From Gammaproteobacteria bacterium (GTDB lineage: Bacteria > Pseudomonadota > Gammaproteobacteria > Eutrophobiales > Eutrophobiaceae), in assembly GCA_028281365.1 (NCBI GenBank), contig JANQJZ010000059.1, positions 1 through 54,681 of the forward strand: a stretch of DNA of 54,681 nucleotides. The letters are read 5' to 3'. Shown here in pieces: positions 47,420 to 54,681 of this stretch. Position 1 is the first letter of the stretch, and every line of letters begins with the position of its first letter. Below the pieces are notes generated by a model that worked only from the letters and a program-made list of their open reading frames with translations, searched no databases and had not been told where the DNA came from. The position numbers were made by a program, and so were the translations under genes.

Positions 47420-47796
47420 TTTGTGGGTAAAATCAGACAAGCAACAACGTCCCGACCTTCATCAATCAGTAAATTATAGCTACGACAAGCAGCGCCGGTA
47501 TCCATGATCTCAAACCCGATATTTTTAGTTGTGACGTGTGAGATTAGCTCCTGGCCGGGAAAATTCAGTGTTTTACCTGTACCTAATAAAATGATTTCAG
47601 GTTGCCATTCAATGACTATATCGAGATGGTGCGTTGCAAGATTATGCAAACCATCTTCAAGCCAATTTTCAATCAAACGTTCTTTGGATATGACAAGGTT
47701 TGTGTTTATTAATTGATCTTTTAATCGAAACGAGTCGTCAGTATAAGAAATAATTTTATAAGAATTGGCATTTTCTGTATCAAGTTCGATTTTCAT
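47416..47796 (-). CDS. Mth938-like domain protein (NDUFAF3/DUF498 family)
   Basis: 126-aa protein with the small Mth938 fold: [29 protein letters not shown] and [16 protein letters not shown] are family-typical. The start [12 protein letters not shown] is preferred; the frame is open 34 codons further, but the extension lacks family features. It is divergent from adk and convergent with rpoS, with a 3-nt overlap at the stops. The biochemical role is unknown. Confidence 0.82.
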   Translation of the reverse strand: MKIELDTENANSYKIISYTDDSFRLKDQLINTNLVISKERLIENWLEDGLHNLATHHLDIVIEWQPEIILLGTGKTLNFPGQELISHVTTKNIGFEIMDTGAACRSYNLLIDEGRDVVACLILPTN

Positions 47797-47860
47797 CGAT
47801 ATATTGGCCTGTTTTTTGATCAGATTAATATTATATTGCAGTGAGGTAAAAATAAGTACG

Positions 47861-47865
47861 GGAGG
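47861..47865 (+). promoter_or_regulatory. Shine-Dalgarno for the adk GTG start
   Basis: GGAGG lies 8 nt before the GTG at 47874, the ideal distance. It fixes this GTG as the start of [15 protein letters not shown]. Confidence 0.8.
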
Positions 47866-47870
47866 ATTAA

Positions 47871-48524
<654 letters not shown>

Positions 48525-48655
48525 TTTTTTATTTTTTTACGCTTTGATCTACAAAAAAATGAATTTGTTGCATAAAAAACAGTAAAAAATGCGATATATT
48601 TGTGTTCATTAAGCAACTATTTATAAAAAAGTATAGAAAAAAGAAAAAACATGAC

Positions 48656-48661
48656 TATAAT
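48656..48661 (+). promoter_or_regulatory. Possible -10 box for the histone-like gene
   Basis: TATAAT occurs in an AT-rich leader 82 nt before the histone-like ATG. No convincing -35 hexamer is found at 16-18 nt, so the call rests on the -10 alone. Confidence 0.3.
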
Positions 48662-48743
48662 TGTCACCGTGTTGTTTAATGTGATGTATTTGTAAAACGT
48701 TTTATTAAATTAACTATTCTGTTTCGTAGGGGAGTCTCTAACT

Positions 48744-49016
48744 ATGGCAAAGAAAAAAGCAAAGAGGAAGACTGCAAAGAGAAAGACGGCTAAAAGGAAA
48801 GTAGCTAAGCGAAAGACGGCTAAGAGAAAGGCTAAAAGGAAGACAGCTAAAAAGAAGGCCAAGAAAAAGGCTAAGAGAAAAGTAGCCAGAAAGAAGGCCA
48901 AGAAGAAGGCCAAGAAAAAAGCAAAGAAAAAGGCTAAGAAAAAAGCCAAGAAGAAGGCCAGGAGAAAAGCCAAGAAAAAGGCTAGAAGAAAGGCCCCAAG
49001 AAGAAGGAGAAGATAA
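48744..49016 (+). CDS. Histone H1-like lysine/alanine-repeat DNA-binding protein
   Basis: 90-aa protein made almost wholly of Lys, Ala and Arg in KKAK / KRKTA repeats, ending in PRRRRR. No acidic residues are present. This matches bacterial histone H1-like or AlgP-like tails that compact DNA or bind nucleic acids, though the AlgP N-terminal region is missing. GGGGAG lies upstream. The DNA repeat (aag/gcc codons) makes the length prone to slippage. It is followed 7 nt later by a small basic ORF and then a strong terminator, suggesting a two-cistron transcript. Confidence 0.85.
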   Translation: MAKKKAKRKTAKRKTAKRKVAKRKTAKRKAKRKTAKKKAKKKAKRKVARKKAKKKAKKKAKKKAKKKAKKKARRKAKKKARRKAPRRRRR

Positions 49017-49023
49017 GCGAAAT

Positions 49024-49131
49024 ATGACGCCTGGTCAGCGTGATAAAAAACGCAGAGAAGAAGCCAGGGCAGTCATAAAAGCTAGAAAAATGCGTCGCAA
49101 GGCGCTGATTCAGAGCTTACTAAATAAGTAG
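49024..49131 (+). CDS. 35-aa basic small protein downstream of the histone-like gene
   Basis: A complete ORF from ATG to TAG begins MTPGQRDKKRREEARAVIKA and ends in LLNK. AAGGAGA lies 13 nt upstream, inside the end of the histone-like gene. It is helical and charged, with about ten Lys/Arg in the first 26 residues. It ends 18 nt before a strong terminator and shares a unit with the histone-like gene. No family was recognized. Confidence 0.5.
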   Translation: MTPGQRDKKRREEARAVIKARKMRRKALIQSLLNK

Positions 49132-49149
49132 GCTGCACTGAAAAAATTC

Positions 49150-49176
49150 AAGGCCCCGTTTTACGGGGCCTTTTTT
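49150..49176 (+). terminator. Rho-independent terminator of the histone-like unit
   Basis: The stem aaggccccg / cggggcctt with a TTTTA loop is followed by a T-run. It is GC-rich and clean, and lies 18 nt after the small ORF. Confidence 0.92.
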
Positions 49177-49303
49177 ATTTTTGAGCATGTTTACAAATTG
49201 TGCAAAAGCACATAAAAGTTATATGTTGTAATGTTTAATCTAGCCAAAATTCCAAATAGTTAACCCTGACATATCTCATCAAAAATTTACTTTTTTAAGA
49301 TTA

Positions 49304-51583
49304 ATGCCTAAAAAAAAGCGGAAATCGACTGCCCGGCGTAAAAAACAAACGCGTAAGAAAAAAAGATCATTGTTATTTAGGCGTTGGGTACTTCAAACCA
49401 TCATAATCTTAACCTGCATATTTTTATCGTATTGTGTCGTGCTTGATTATCAGATCAGAAGGGAATTTGAAGGAAAACGCTGGTCAATTCCGGCTCGTGT
49501 TTATGCTCAACCAGATGAACTGTATATTGGTAAAAAAATTGAAAAAGAACTGTTCATTTCAAAGTTAAAGCAATCTGCCTATCAACCGGTTCGGAAACTT
49601 ACAGGGCCAGGCCAGTTTCATGAACAAGCAGGAAAAATAGAGATATTTATTCGAGAATTTCATTACTGGGACTCAATTGAAACAGCAAAGCGAATACAGT
49701 TAGAGATATCAGATCGACAGGTTTCCCGTATTTTTAATATTGATACACGTGAAGAATTACAAATTATCCGTCTGGCACCACAACTGATCGGAAAAATCTT
49801 TCCATTACATGATGAGGATCGAGTTCTTATCAATTTTGATGATATTCCAGCCAGTTTGATCCAGGCATTAATCGCGGTAGAGGATAGAAATTTCTACCAT
49901 CATTTTGGTATTGATCTGAAAGGGATATTACGTTCAATCTTCGTAAATATAATTTCCGGTAAGATTGCTCAGGGAGGCAGTACGTTAACGCAACAATTGG
50001 TTAAAAACCTGTTTTTATCAAGGGAACGCACATTTTCTCGAAAAATTAATGAAATCCTGATGGCGATCATGCTGGATTACCATTATTCGAAAGAAAATAT
50101 ATTAGCTGCTTATGTCAATGAGGTTTATCTCGGCCAGAATGGTGCACGGGCTATACACGGGTTTGGTACAGCTGCGGAATTTTATTTTTCCAGACCATTG
50201 GATGAGTTAAACAATGCACAAATTGCATTGTTAGTTGGTCTCGTAAAGGGGGCATCTTTCTATAATCCGCGCAAGCATCCTGACAGGGCATTAAAGCGCC
50301 GAAACCTGGTGTTGGATTTAATGTATCAACAGGATTTTATTAGTGACGCAGAATTAAAAAGTGCAGTCTCAAGGGCCTTACAAATTTCAAGTAAACCTGG
50401 CTGGACCAGTGCCAGGTATCCGGCGTTTCTGGATCTGGTGCGCCGGCATTTAAAGCGTGATTATCAAGCTGGTGATCTGAGGAATGAAGGTTTACGTATC
50501 CATACAACATTAGATACCGACAAACAGAATATCATTCAACAACGTATTAATGATGAACTTATTAAGCTTGATAGATTAAAAAGATTCAAACGAGGAACCT
50601 TGCAGGCTGCCCTGGTCGTGGTTAATCAACATAATGGTGAGGTTCTCGCCTTGATGGGCGATCGTGATAAGGACAAAAATGCATTTAACCGTGCCCTTGA
50701 TGCAAAACGACCTATCGGCTCATTAATAAAACCGGCAATTTATCTGGCTGCACTTGATCAGGCGAATAAATACCATGTGCTTTCCAGGCTTGATGATAGT
50801 TACCTTGAACTAAAATTAGCTAATGGAAAGGTTTGGGTGCCCAAGAATTACGATAATAAAACTCATGGCAATGTACCGTTGGTCAGATCATTGGCCAATT
50901 CCTATAATTTGTCGACAGTACGCCTGGGAATGGCGGTAGGCCTGGATAAGGTAATTGCAACACTAAAAGACCTGGGTATTACTTCTGATATTCCCCGTTT
51001 ACCTTCAATATTATTAGGGGCCCTGGAATTATCACCTTATGAAATCACGCAGTTATATCAGACTATTGCCAGTGGCGGTTTACAAATACCTTTGAGAACG
51101 ATTCGGGCAGTATTGGATAGTGATGGTTACCCTTTACAGCGTTATGAATTGGCTGTTAGAGAATATATAAAACCGGAAACAGCTTTTTTAACCCAATTTT
51201 TATTGACTGAAGTTGTGCGGACCGGAACGGCCAGGAGACTTGTAAAAGAATTACCATCGCTAATACCCCTGGCTGGTAAAACCGGTACTACCAATGAGTT
51301 GAGGGACAGTTGGTTTGCCGGTTTTGGTGATCAATTATTGGCCGTTATATGGCTTGGCCGGGATGATAACCAGACAGCGAAATTGACAGGATCGAGTGGT
51401 GCAATGCAATTATGGCTCAGTATAATGAAACAGATGAAACCGTTGCCGATCAGCTTGATTGAGACCGATGAGATTGAATGGCGAAATTATCCGGACATGA
51501 GTAACCCCGACTCTTCATGCAAACATTTTATGTCCTATCCTTTTATAAAATCTCATGTTCCAGGTCGGATGAGTTGTTACTGA
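49304..51583 (+). CDS. mrcB: Penicillin-binding protein 1B (bifunctional glycosyltransferase/transpeptidase)
   Basis: 759-aa inner-membrane enzyme that polymerizes and crosslinks peptidoglycan. A strongly basic cytoplasmic tail (residues 1-25) and a single membrane anchor (about 27-50) precede a UB2H-like region. The GT51 domain has EDRNFYHHFGID and GGSTLTQQLVKNLF. The transpeptidase has the nucleophile Ser in GSLIKP, the SxN motif in NSYNLS, and KTGT in AGKTGTTN. UB2H and length favour PBP1B over PBP1A. The TPR lipoprotein gene follows after 7 nt. Confidence 0.93.
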   Translation: MPKKKRKSTARRKKQTRKKKRSLLFRRWVLQTIIILTCIFLSYCVVLDYQIRREFEGKRWSIPARVYAQPDELYIGKKIEKELFISKLKQSAYQPVRKLTGPGQFHEQAGKIEIFIREFHYWDSIETAKRIQLEISDRQVSRIFNIDTREELQIIRLAPQLIGKIFPLHDEDRVLINFDDIPASLIQALIAVEDRNFYHHFGIDLKGILRSIFVNIISGKIAQGGSTLTQQLVKNLFLSRERTFSRKINEILMAIMLDYHYSKENILAAYVNEVYLGQNGARAIHGFGTAAEFYFSRPLDELNNAQIALLVGLVKGASFYNPRKHPDRALKRRNLVLDLMYQQDFISDAELKSAVSRALQISSKPGWTSARYPAFLDLVRRHLKRDYQAGDLRNEGLRIHTTLDTDKQNIIQQRINDELIKLDRLKRFKRGTLQAALVVVNQHNGEVLALMGDRDKDKNAFNRALDAKRPIGSLIKPAIYLAALDQANKYHVLSRLDDSYLELKLANGKVWVPKNYDNKTHGNVPLVRSLANSYNLSTVRLGMAVGLDKVIATLKDLGITSDIPRLPSILLGALELSPYEITQLYQTIASGGLQIPLRTIRAVLDSDGYPLQRYELAVREYIKPETAFLTQFLLTEVVRTGTARRLVKELPSLIPLAGKTGTTNELRDSWFAGFGDQLLAVIWLGRDDNQTAKLTGSSGAMQLWLSIMKQMKPLPISLIETDEIEWRNYPDMSNPDSSCKHFMSYPFIKSHVPGRMSCY

Positions 51584-51590
51584 TAAAACG

Positions 51591-52100
51591 ATGAAGATTA
51601 ATTATCTGCTATTGGTGAGTTCCTTTATTCTTTTATCTGCATGTGCCGAACAACAAAAGAAATCATCTGTACTTGTTCCTGTTGAAGAAAGAAATGCACC
51701 TGTTGTACAGAAGAATAGCGAAGAATCTACAATAGATAATGCACCGGAAATACAAAGTGAGGTAAAGGCAAAGAAAACCCGGCCAGTCATAATTGCCCTG
51801 ATGGATGAAGCCAATAATTATGTCAAAGATGGACAAAGCAGTAAGGCAGCCGCATCAATAGAGCGTGCATTGCGCATAGAACCGAAGAATGCATTACTCT
51901 GGCAACGTCTGGCAAAGATTCGCTTACAACAACAGCAGTGGCAACAAGCCATTGCCCTGGCACGTAAATCAAATGCATTAGCAGGTGAGAATCGAAATTT
52001 AAAATCTGAAAACTGGGGTGTTATTGCAATTGCCTATGAAAAAATGGGTAATAAACAAAAAGCTGAAGAGGCCAGGAAAAAACAGACTGGTCAGGTATAA
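51591..52100 (+). CDS. TPR-containing lipoprotein
   Basis: 169-aa predicted lipoprotein; the signal peptide ends in lipobox LSAC, Cys at residue 18. A low-complexity linker is followed by about two TPR units (residues 70-160: SSKAAASIERALRIEPKNALLW and onward). Its position 7 nt after PBP1B suggests an accessory role to that synthase, as outer-membrane lipoproteins such as LpoB activate PBP1B. This one is not LpoB-like in sequence, so the link is only positional. Confidence 0.75.
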   Translation: MKINYLLLVSSFILLSACAEQQKKSSVLVPVEERNAPVVQKNSEESTIDNAPEIQSEVKAKKTRPVIIALMDEANNYVKDGQSSKAAASIERALRIEPKNALLWQRLAKIRLQQQQWQQAIALARKSNALAGENRNLKSENWGVIAIAYEKMGNKQKAEEARKKQTGQV

Positions 52101-52103
52101 TTA

Positions 52104-53477
52104 TCAGTTACCTTGATAATATTCAGCGGTATATCGCCATGCCTTATCCGGGGAATCCGTATTCTTAATGCCTGCCTTACGTTTTAATTCTTCGACAAAA
52201 CGGTTTGCTGAAGGAATTGATTCCCAAACTGATGGTAGAAAAGTCGCTTTTGCATTGCCTTTGGCAATAATTAATCCGTCTAATTCAGGCCTTAGTTGTC
52301 TAATTAAATCCTGTTCATCACTAAACTTAATTGGAGATGCAGGTGTTAATATCGATAAACTGATATCGAGTTTATTATATTCTTCTTTTGTTAGCGGTTT
52401 AAAACGCGGGTCAGAAAAAGCAGCGGCATGTGCATAATGTGCAACCGCTTCTATTAGTGACATTTGTGCTTCAGTAGTACCAATACATCCTCGAAGCTGG
52501 CCGTTAATTTTTAGTGTTATAAAAACAGCCAGTTTTTTTTGCAGATGTTCTGCATAATTTTTTATATTTGGTTTTAATTTTTTCCCTTGTTTTAAGCCCG
52601 ATTCGATACTTTCATGAATAATGCTAAATACCAGCTTTTTATCTGCATCATTAAGTATTGAGTTTGTCTTGGTAAATAAGGCATAAGCGCCATAGCCTAC
52701 AACTCGATCCTTTGAACCTGCCGTGTCACCTGAATTACGTATGTCCAGGGTTTTTATCGACATGTTTTTTTGTTGGGCCAGCTTTAACAGGCCGCGCATA
52801 GGCATACAGCCACAAGCCTGCTTGGGTCCAATTTTTTTATATTCAAAATTTTCGATTAATTTTGTTGTGTCTGAATCGATTTTACAGGCAGCGTCATACT
52901 CAAGATAATGACTAAGATCAGAACTAATCACGATCAGGGTTTCATCACCTCCCCATAATTCATCCAGTATTGTCGCAACTTGCTCCGGTTCAGCATCACC
53001 TACTAATAGAGGAACCAGGCTAAAATCGCCGAGGACTTTTTGTAAAAACGGGATGTGTACTTCAAGACTATGTTCCTGTTGATGGGCTATATCCAATACC
53101 TCTACAAATGGATGTGCTTGAATTTTATCAAGTGCTTTAATGTCGATGCTTACATTACCCAGCGGCGTGGCAAAATGTGTGTTCGATACTAGAGCAATTC
53201 CTTTTACGTAGACACGGTGCGCGGGACCCAATAGAACAGCTGTACTTATCTGTGATTTTATTTTTGCGATATTGGCGTAGGCACTGGCAGGAACAGGGCC
53301 TGAATAGATATAACCTGCATGTGGTGCGATTATGGCTTTCGGAGGTTCAATATCGACGCTTTGATCAGTCAGGTATCGGTCGAGCATATTATTTAATTCA
53401 GCGGCATTTCCGGGATAAAAACTGCCCGCGACAGCAGGGCGACGGATTGAGACGGGTCGAAAATTTACAGTGGCCAT
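52104..53477 (-). CDS. AmmeMemoRadiSam system fusion protein (Memo + AMMECR1 domains)
   Basis: 457-aa two-domain protein. The Memo-like domain (about residues 10-270, dioxygenase-related fold) has APHAGYIYSG, HSLEVHIPFL and SSDLSHYL with conserved metal-site His residues. The AMMECR1 domain (about 285-450) has LRGCIGTTEAQ and the AAFSDPRFKPL segment. In this system the two parts are often separate genes; here they are fused. The matching radical SAM gene is divergent, 92 nt away. The biochemical role of the system is not established. Confidence 0.9.
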   Translation of the reverse strand: MATVNFRPVSIRRPAVAGSFYPGNAAELNNMLDRYLTDQSVDIEPPKAIIAPHAGYIYSGPVPASAYANIAKIKSQISTAVLLGPAHRVYVKGIALVSNTHFATPLGNVSIDIKALDKIQAHPFVEVLDIAHQQEHSLEVHIPFLQKVLGDFSLVPLLVGDAEPEQVATILDELWGGDETLIVISSDLSHYLEYDAACKIDSDTTKLIENFEYKKIGPKQACGCMPMRGLLKLAQQKNMSIKTLDIRNSGDTAGSKDRVVGYGAYALFTKTNSILNDADKKLVFSIIHESIESGLKQGKKLKPNIKNYAEHLQKKLAVFITLKINGQLRGCIGTTEAQMSLIEAVAHYAHAAAFSDPRFKPLTKEEYNKLDISLSILTPASPIKFSDEQDLIRQLRPELDGLIIAKGNAKATFLPSVWESIPSANRFVEELKRKAGIKNTDSPDKAWRYTAEYYQGN

Positions 53478-53569
53478 AACTAATTATGATAGCGATTAAT
53501 ATTTAATTGAATAAATTATAGGACTAATATGATTAGATAGTCATTGTAATCTATTTTTTATACAAAAAA

Positions 53570-54649
53570 GTGCATTCTACGGTTAAAACACATTATTGGC
53601 ATAAACTGGAAGATGGTCGTATCCAGTGTGACCTTTGTCCAAGAGCATGTAAATTAAAAAACGGCCAACGCGGCTTATGTTTCGTAAGGGCTTGCGAAGA
53701 TAATGAAATCGTACTCACTACTTATGGGCGCTCGAGTGGATTTTGTATTGATCCGATCGAGAAAAAACCTCTAAATCATTTTTATCCCGGAACCCCCGTC
53801 CTTTCTTTTGGGACTGCTGGTTGTAATTTGGCATGTAAATTTTGTCAGAATTGGGATATCAGTAAATCCCGGGAAATGGATACGCTCGCTGATGCGGCTG
53901 ATCCTGAAAAACTAGCGTTAACTGCAAAAAAACTGGGCTGTAAAAGTATTGCCTTTACCTACAATGACCCGGTAATTTTTCATGAATACGCAATAGATGT
54001 CGCGGCAGCGTGTCACGAACATGGAGTAAAAACGGTCGCAGTTTCTGCAGGGTATGTTTGTCCGGAACCGAGAAAAGAGTTTTATAGTGTTATCGACGCG
54101 GCAAATATTGACCTCAAGGCGTTTACTGAAAACTTTTATCACCGAATCACCGGTAGTCATTTAGAAACAGTTTTAGAAACATTAAAATTTCTGAAACATG
54201 AAACAGATGTCTGGTTTGAAATAACGAACTTGGTAATACCTGGTGAGAATGATTCTGATAAAGAGTTTGACCAGATGTCTGAATGGATTGTATCCGAGTT
54301 AGGTCCCGATGTTCCGTTACATTTTTCAGCTTTTCATCCTGATTGGAAAATGCGTGATAAACCCAGGACTTCCTTACAGACATTACAGCGGGCAAGATCC
54401 ATCGCAATTATGAATGGTCTTCAATATGTTTACACCGGTAATGTTCATGACAGGGAAGGTGACACAACCTATTGTGATCAGTGTGGTGAAGAATTAATTG
54501 TGCGTGACTGGTATCAAATCAAGGCCTGGTCGTTAGAAGAAAATGGAGTTTGTCCAAATTGTAAAGCGGTTTGTGCCGGCATCTTCGAAGCTACCCCCGG
54601 AAATTGGGGTTCAAAACGTGCCCCTGTTCGGTTAAATGCTGTACAGTAA
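53570..54649 (+). CDS. AmmeMemoRadiSam system radical SAM enzyme
   Basis: 359-aa radical SAM protein (GTG start). An N-terminal Cys-rich segment (Cys20, 23, 27, 37) resembles PflA-type relatives. The 4Fe-4S/SAM motif is Cys85-x3-Cys89-x2-Cys92 in CNLACKFC. The C-terminal portion has two further CxxC pairs (CDQCGEE and CPNC), suggesting extra metal sites. It faces the Memo-AMMECR1 fusion gene and completes the three-domain set. The substrate is unknown. Confidence 0.9.
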   Translation: MHSTVKTHYWHKLEDGRIQCDLCPRACKLKNGQRGLCFVRACEDNEIVLTTYGRSSGFCIDPIEKKPLNHFYPGTPVLSFGTAGCNLACKFCQNWDISKSREMDTLADAADPEKLALTAKKLGCKSIAFTYNDPVIFHEYAIDVAAACHEHGVKTVAVSAGYVCPEPRKEFYSVIDAANIDLKAFTENFYHRITGSHLETVLETLKFLKHETDVWFEITNLVIPGENDSDKEFDQMSEWIVSELGPDVPLHFSAFHPDWKMRDKPRTSLQTLQRARSIAIMNGLQYVYTGNVHDREGDTTYCDQCGEELIVRDWYQIKAWSLEENGVCPNCKAVCAGIFEATPGNWGSKRAPVRLNAVQ

Positions 54650-54681
54650 TTTCCAATTAAATCAACTGCATAAACTACCTT

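Noticed and set aside
48710-48973. 87-aa minus-strand ORF rich in Ala, Phe and Leu opposite the histone-like gene
   Set aside because: It is the reverse complement of the Lys/Ala codon repeat; its Ala/Phe/Leu pattern is a direct shadow of that repeat, and no ribosome-binding site was found.
52100-52120. attatca/tgataat palindrome at the TPR-lipoprotein/Memo junction as a terminator
   Set aside because: It is AT-only, lacks a T-run and overlaps the end of the convergent coding region.

Overview
The window reads as a chromosomal segment of an AT-rich, free-living gammaproteobacterium outside the Enterobacterales. Support comes from the gene orders thrS-infC-rpmI-rplT // pheS-pheT-ihfA-merR-tRNA(Pro) and surE-pcm-nlpD-rpoS, an RpoS, an IHF alpha subunit, a PBP1B-type penicillin-binding protein, GreB, and an isoaspartyl methyltransferase/rhodanese/TolC group. 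No phage, insertion sequence, integron or CRISPR array was seen. Genes are densely packed, and nearly all long ORFs match known families.

Layout. 1-7.9 kb: tRNA-Val(GAC), threonyl-tRNA synthetase, IF3 (rare AUC start), L35, L20, a structured gap, both subunits of phenylalanyl-tRNA synthetase, IHF alpha, a MerR-like protein and tRNA-Pro(GGG). 7.9-15.3 kb: Sel1 lipoprotein, GlmS, then a sigma-54 response regulator, a stand-alone HPt protein and a CHASE hybrid kinase forming a phosphorelay. Next come a 17-bp palindrome and a sigma-54 promoter in front of a small membrane protein. 15.3-20.3 kb: isochorismatase-like hydrolase, TolC-type channel, rhodanese and PIMT-like gene on the minus strand, then a TPP riboswitch and thiC. 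20.4-23 kb: glutamine synthetase adenylyltransferase split into two overlapping genes. 23-27.5 kb: a tight minus-strand operon (glycosyltransferase, phosphatase-like protein, nucleoside-phosphorylase-like protein, spore-photoproduct-lyase-like radical SAM protein, PutP). 27.5-31.9 kb: an SDR lacking its catalytic Ser and Tyr with a PcaC-like partner, an orphan PD-(D/E)xK-like protein, apt, DoxX, a Tag-like DNA glycosylase and GreB. 31.9-41.6 kb: acyltransferase/acyl-ACP synthetase, MltD, GloB, methyltransferase, RNase H, DnaQ, Grx4, orphan HyuB and a PuuD-like membrane protein. 41.6-48.5 kb: argD, argF, surE, pcm, nlpD, rpoS, a Mth938-like protein and adk. 48.5-54.7 kb: a lysine-rich histone H1-like protein with a 35-aa basic ORF, PBP1B, a TPR lipoprotein, and the divergent Memo-AMMECR1 / radical SAM pair.

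The most unusual signals are (i) a family of intergenic hairpins at five loci whose loops nearly all carry TCC (or GGA on the other strand); (ii) the phosphorelay apparently linked to a nearby sigma-54 promoter with an upstream palindrome; (iii) glnE divided exactly between its two catalytic halves; and (iv) the SPL-like radical SAM / nucleoside phosphorylase operon. All calls come from reading the sequence; no database search was run.
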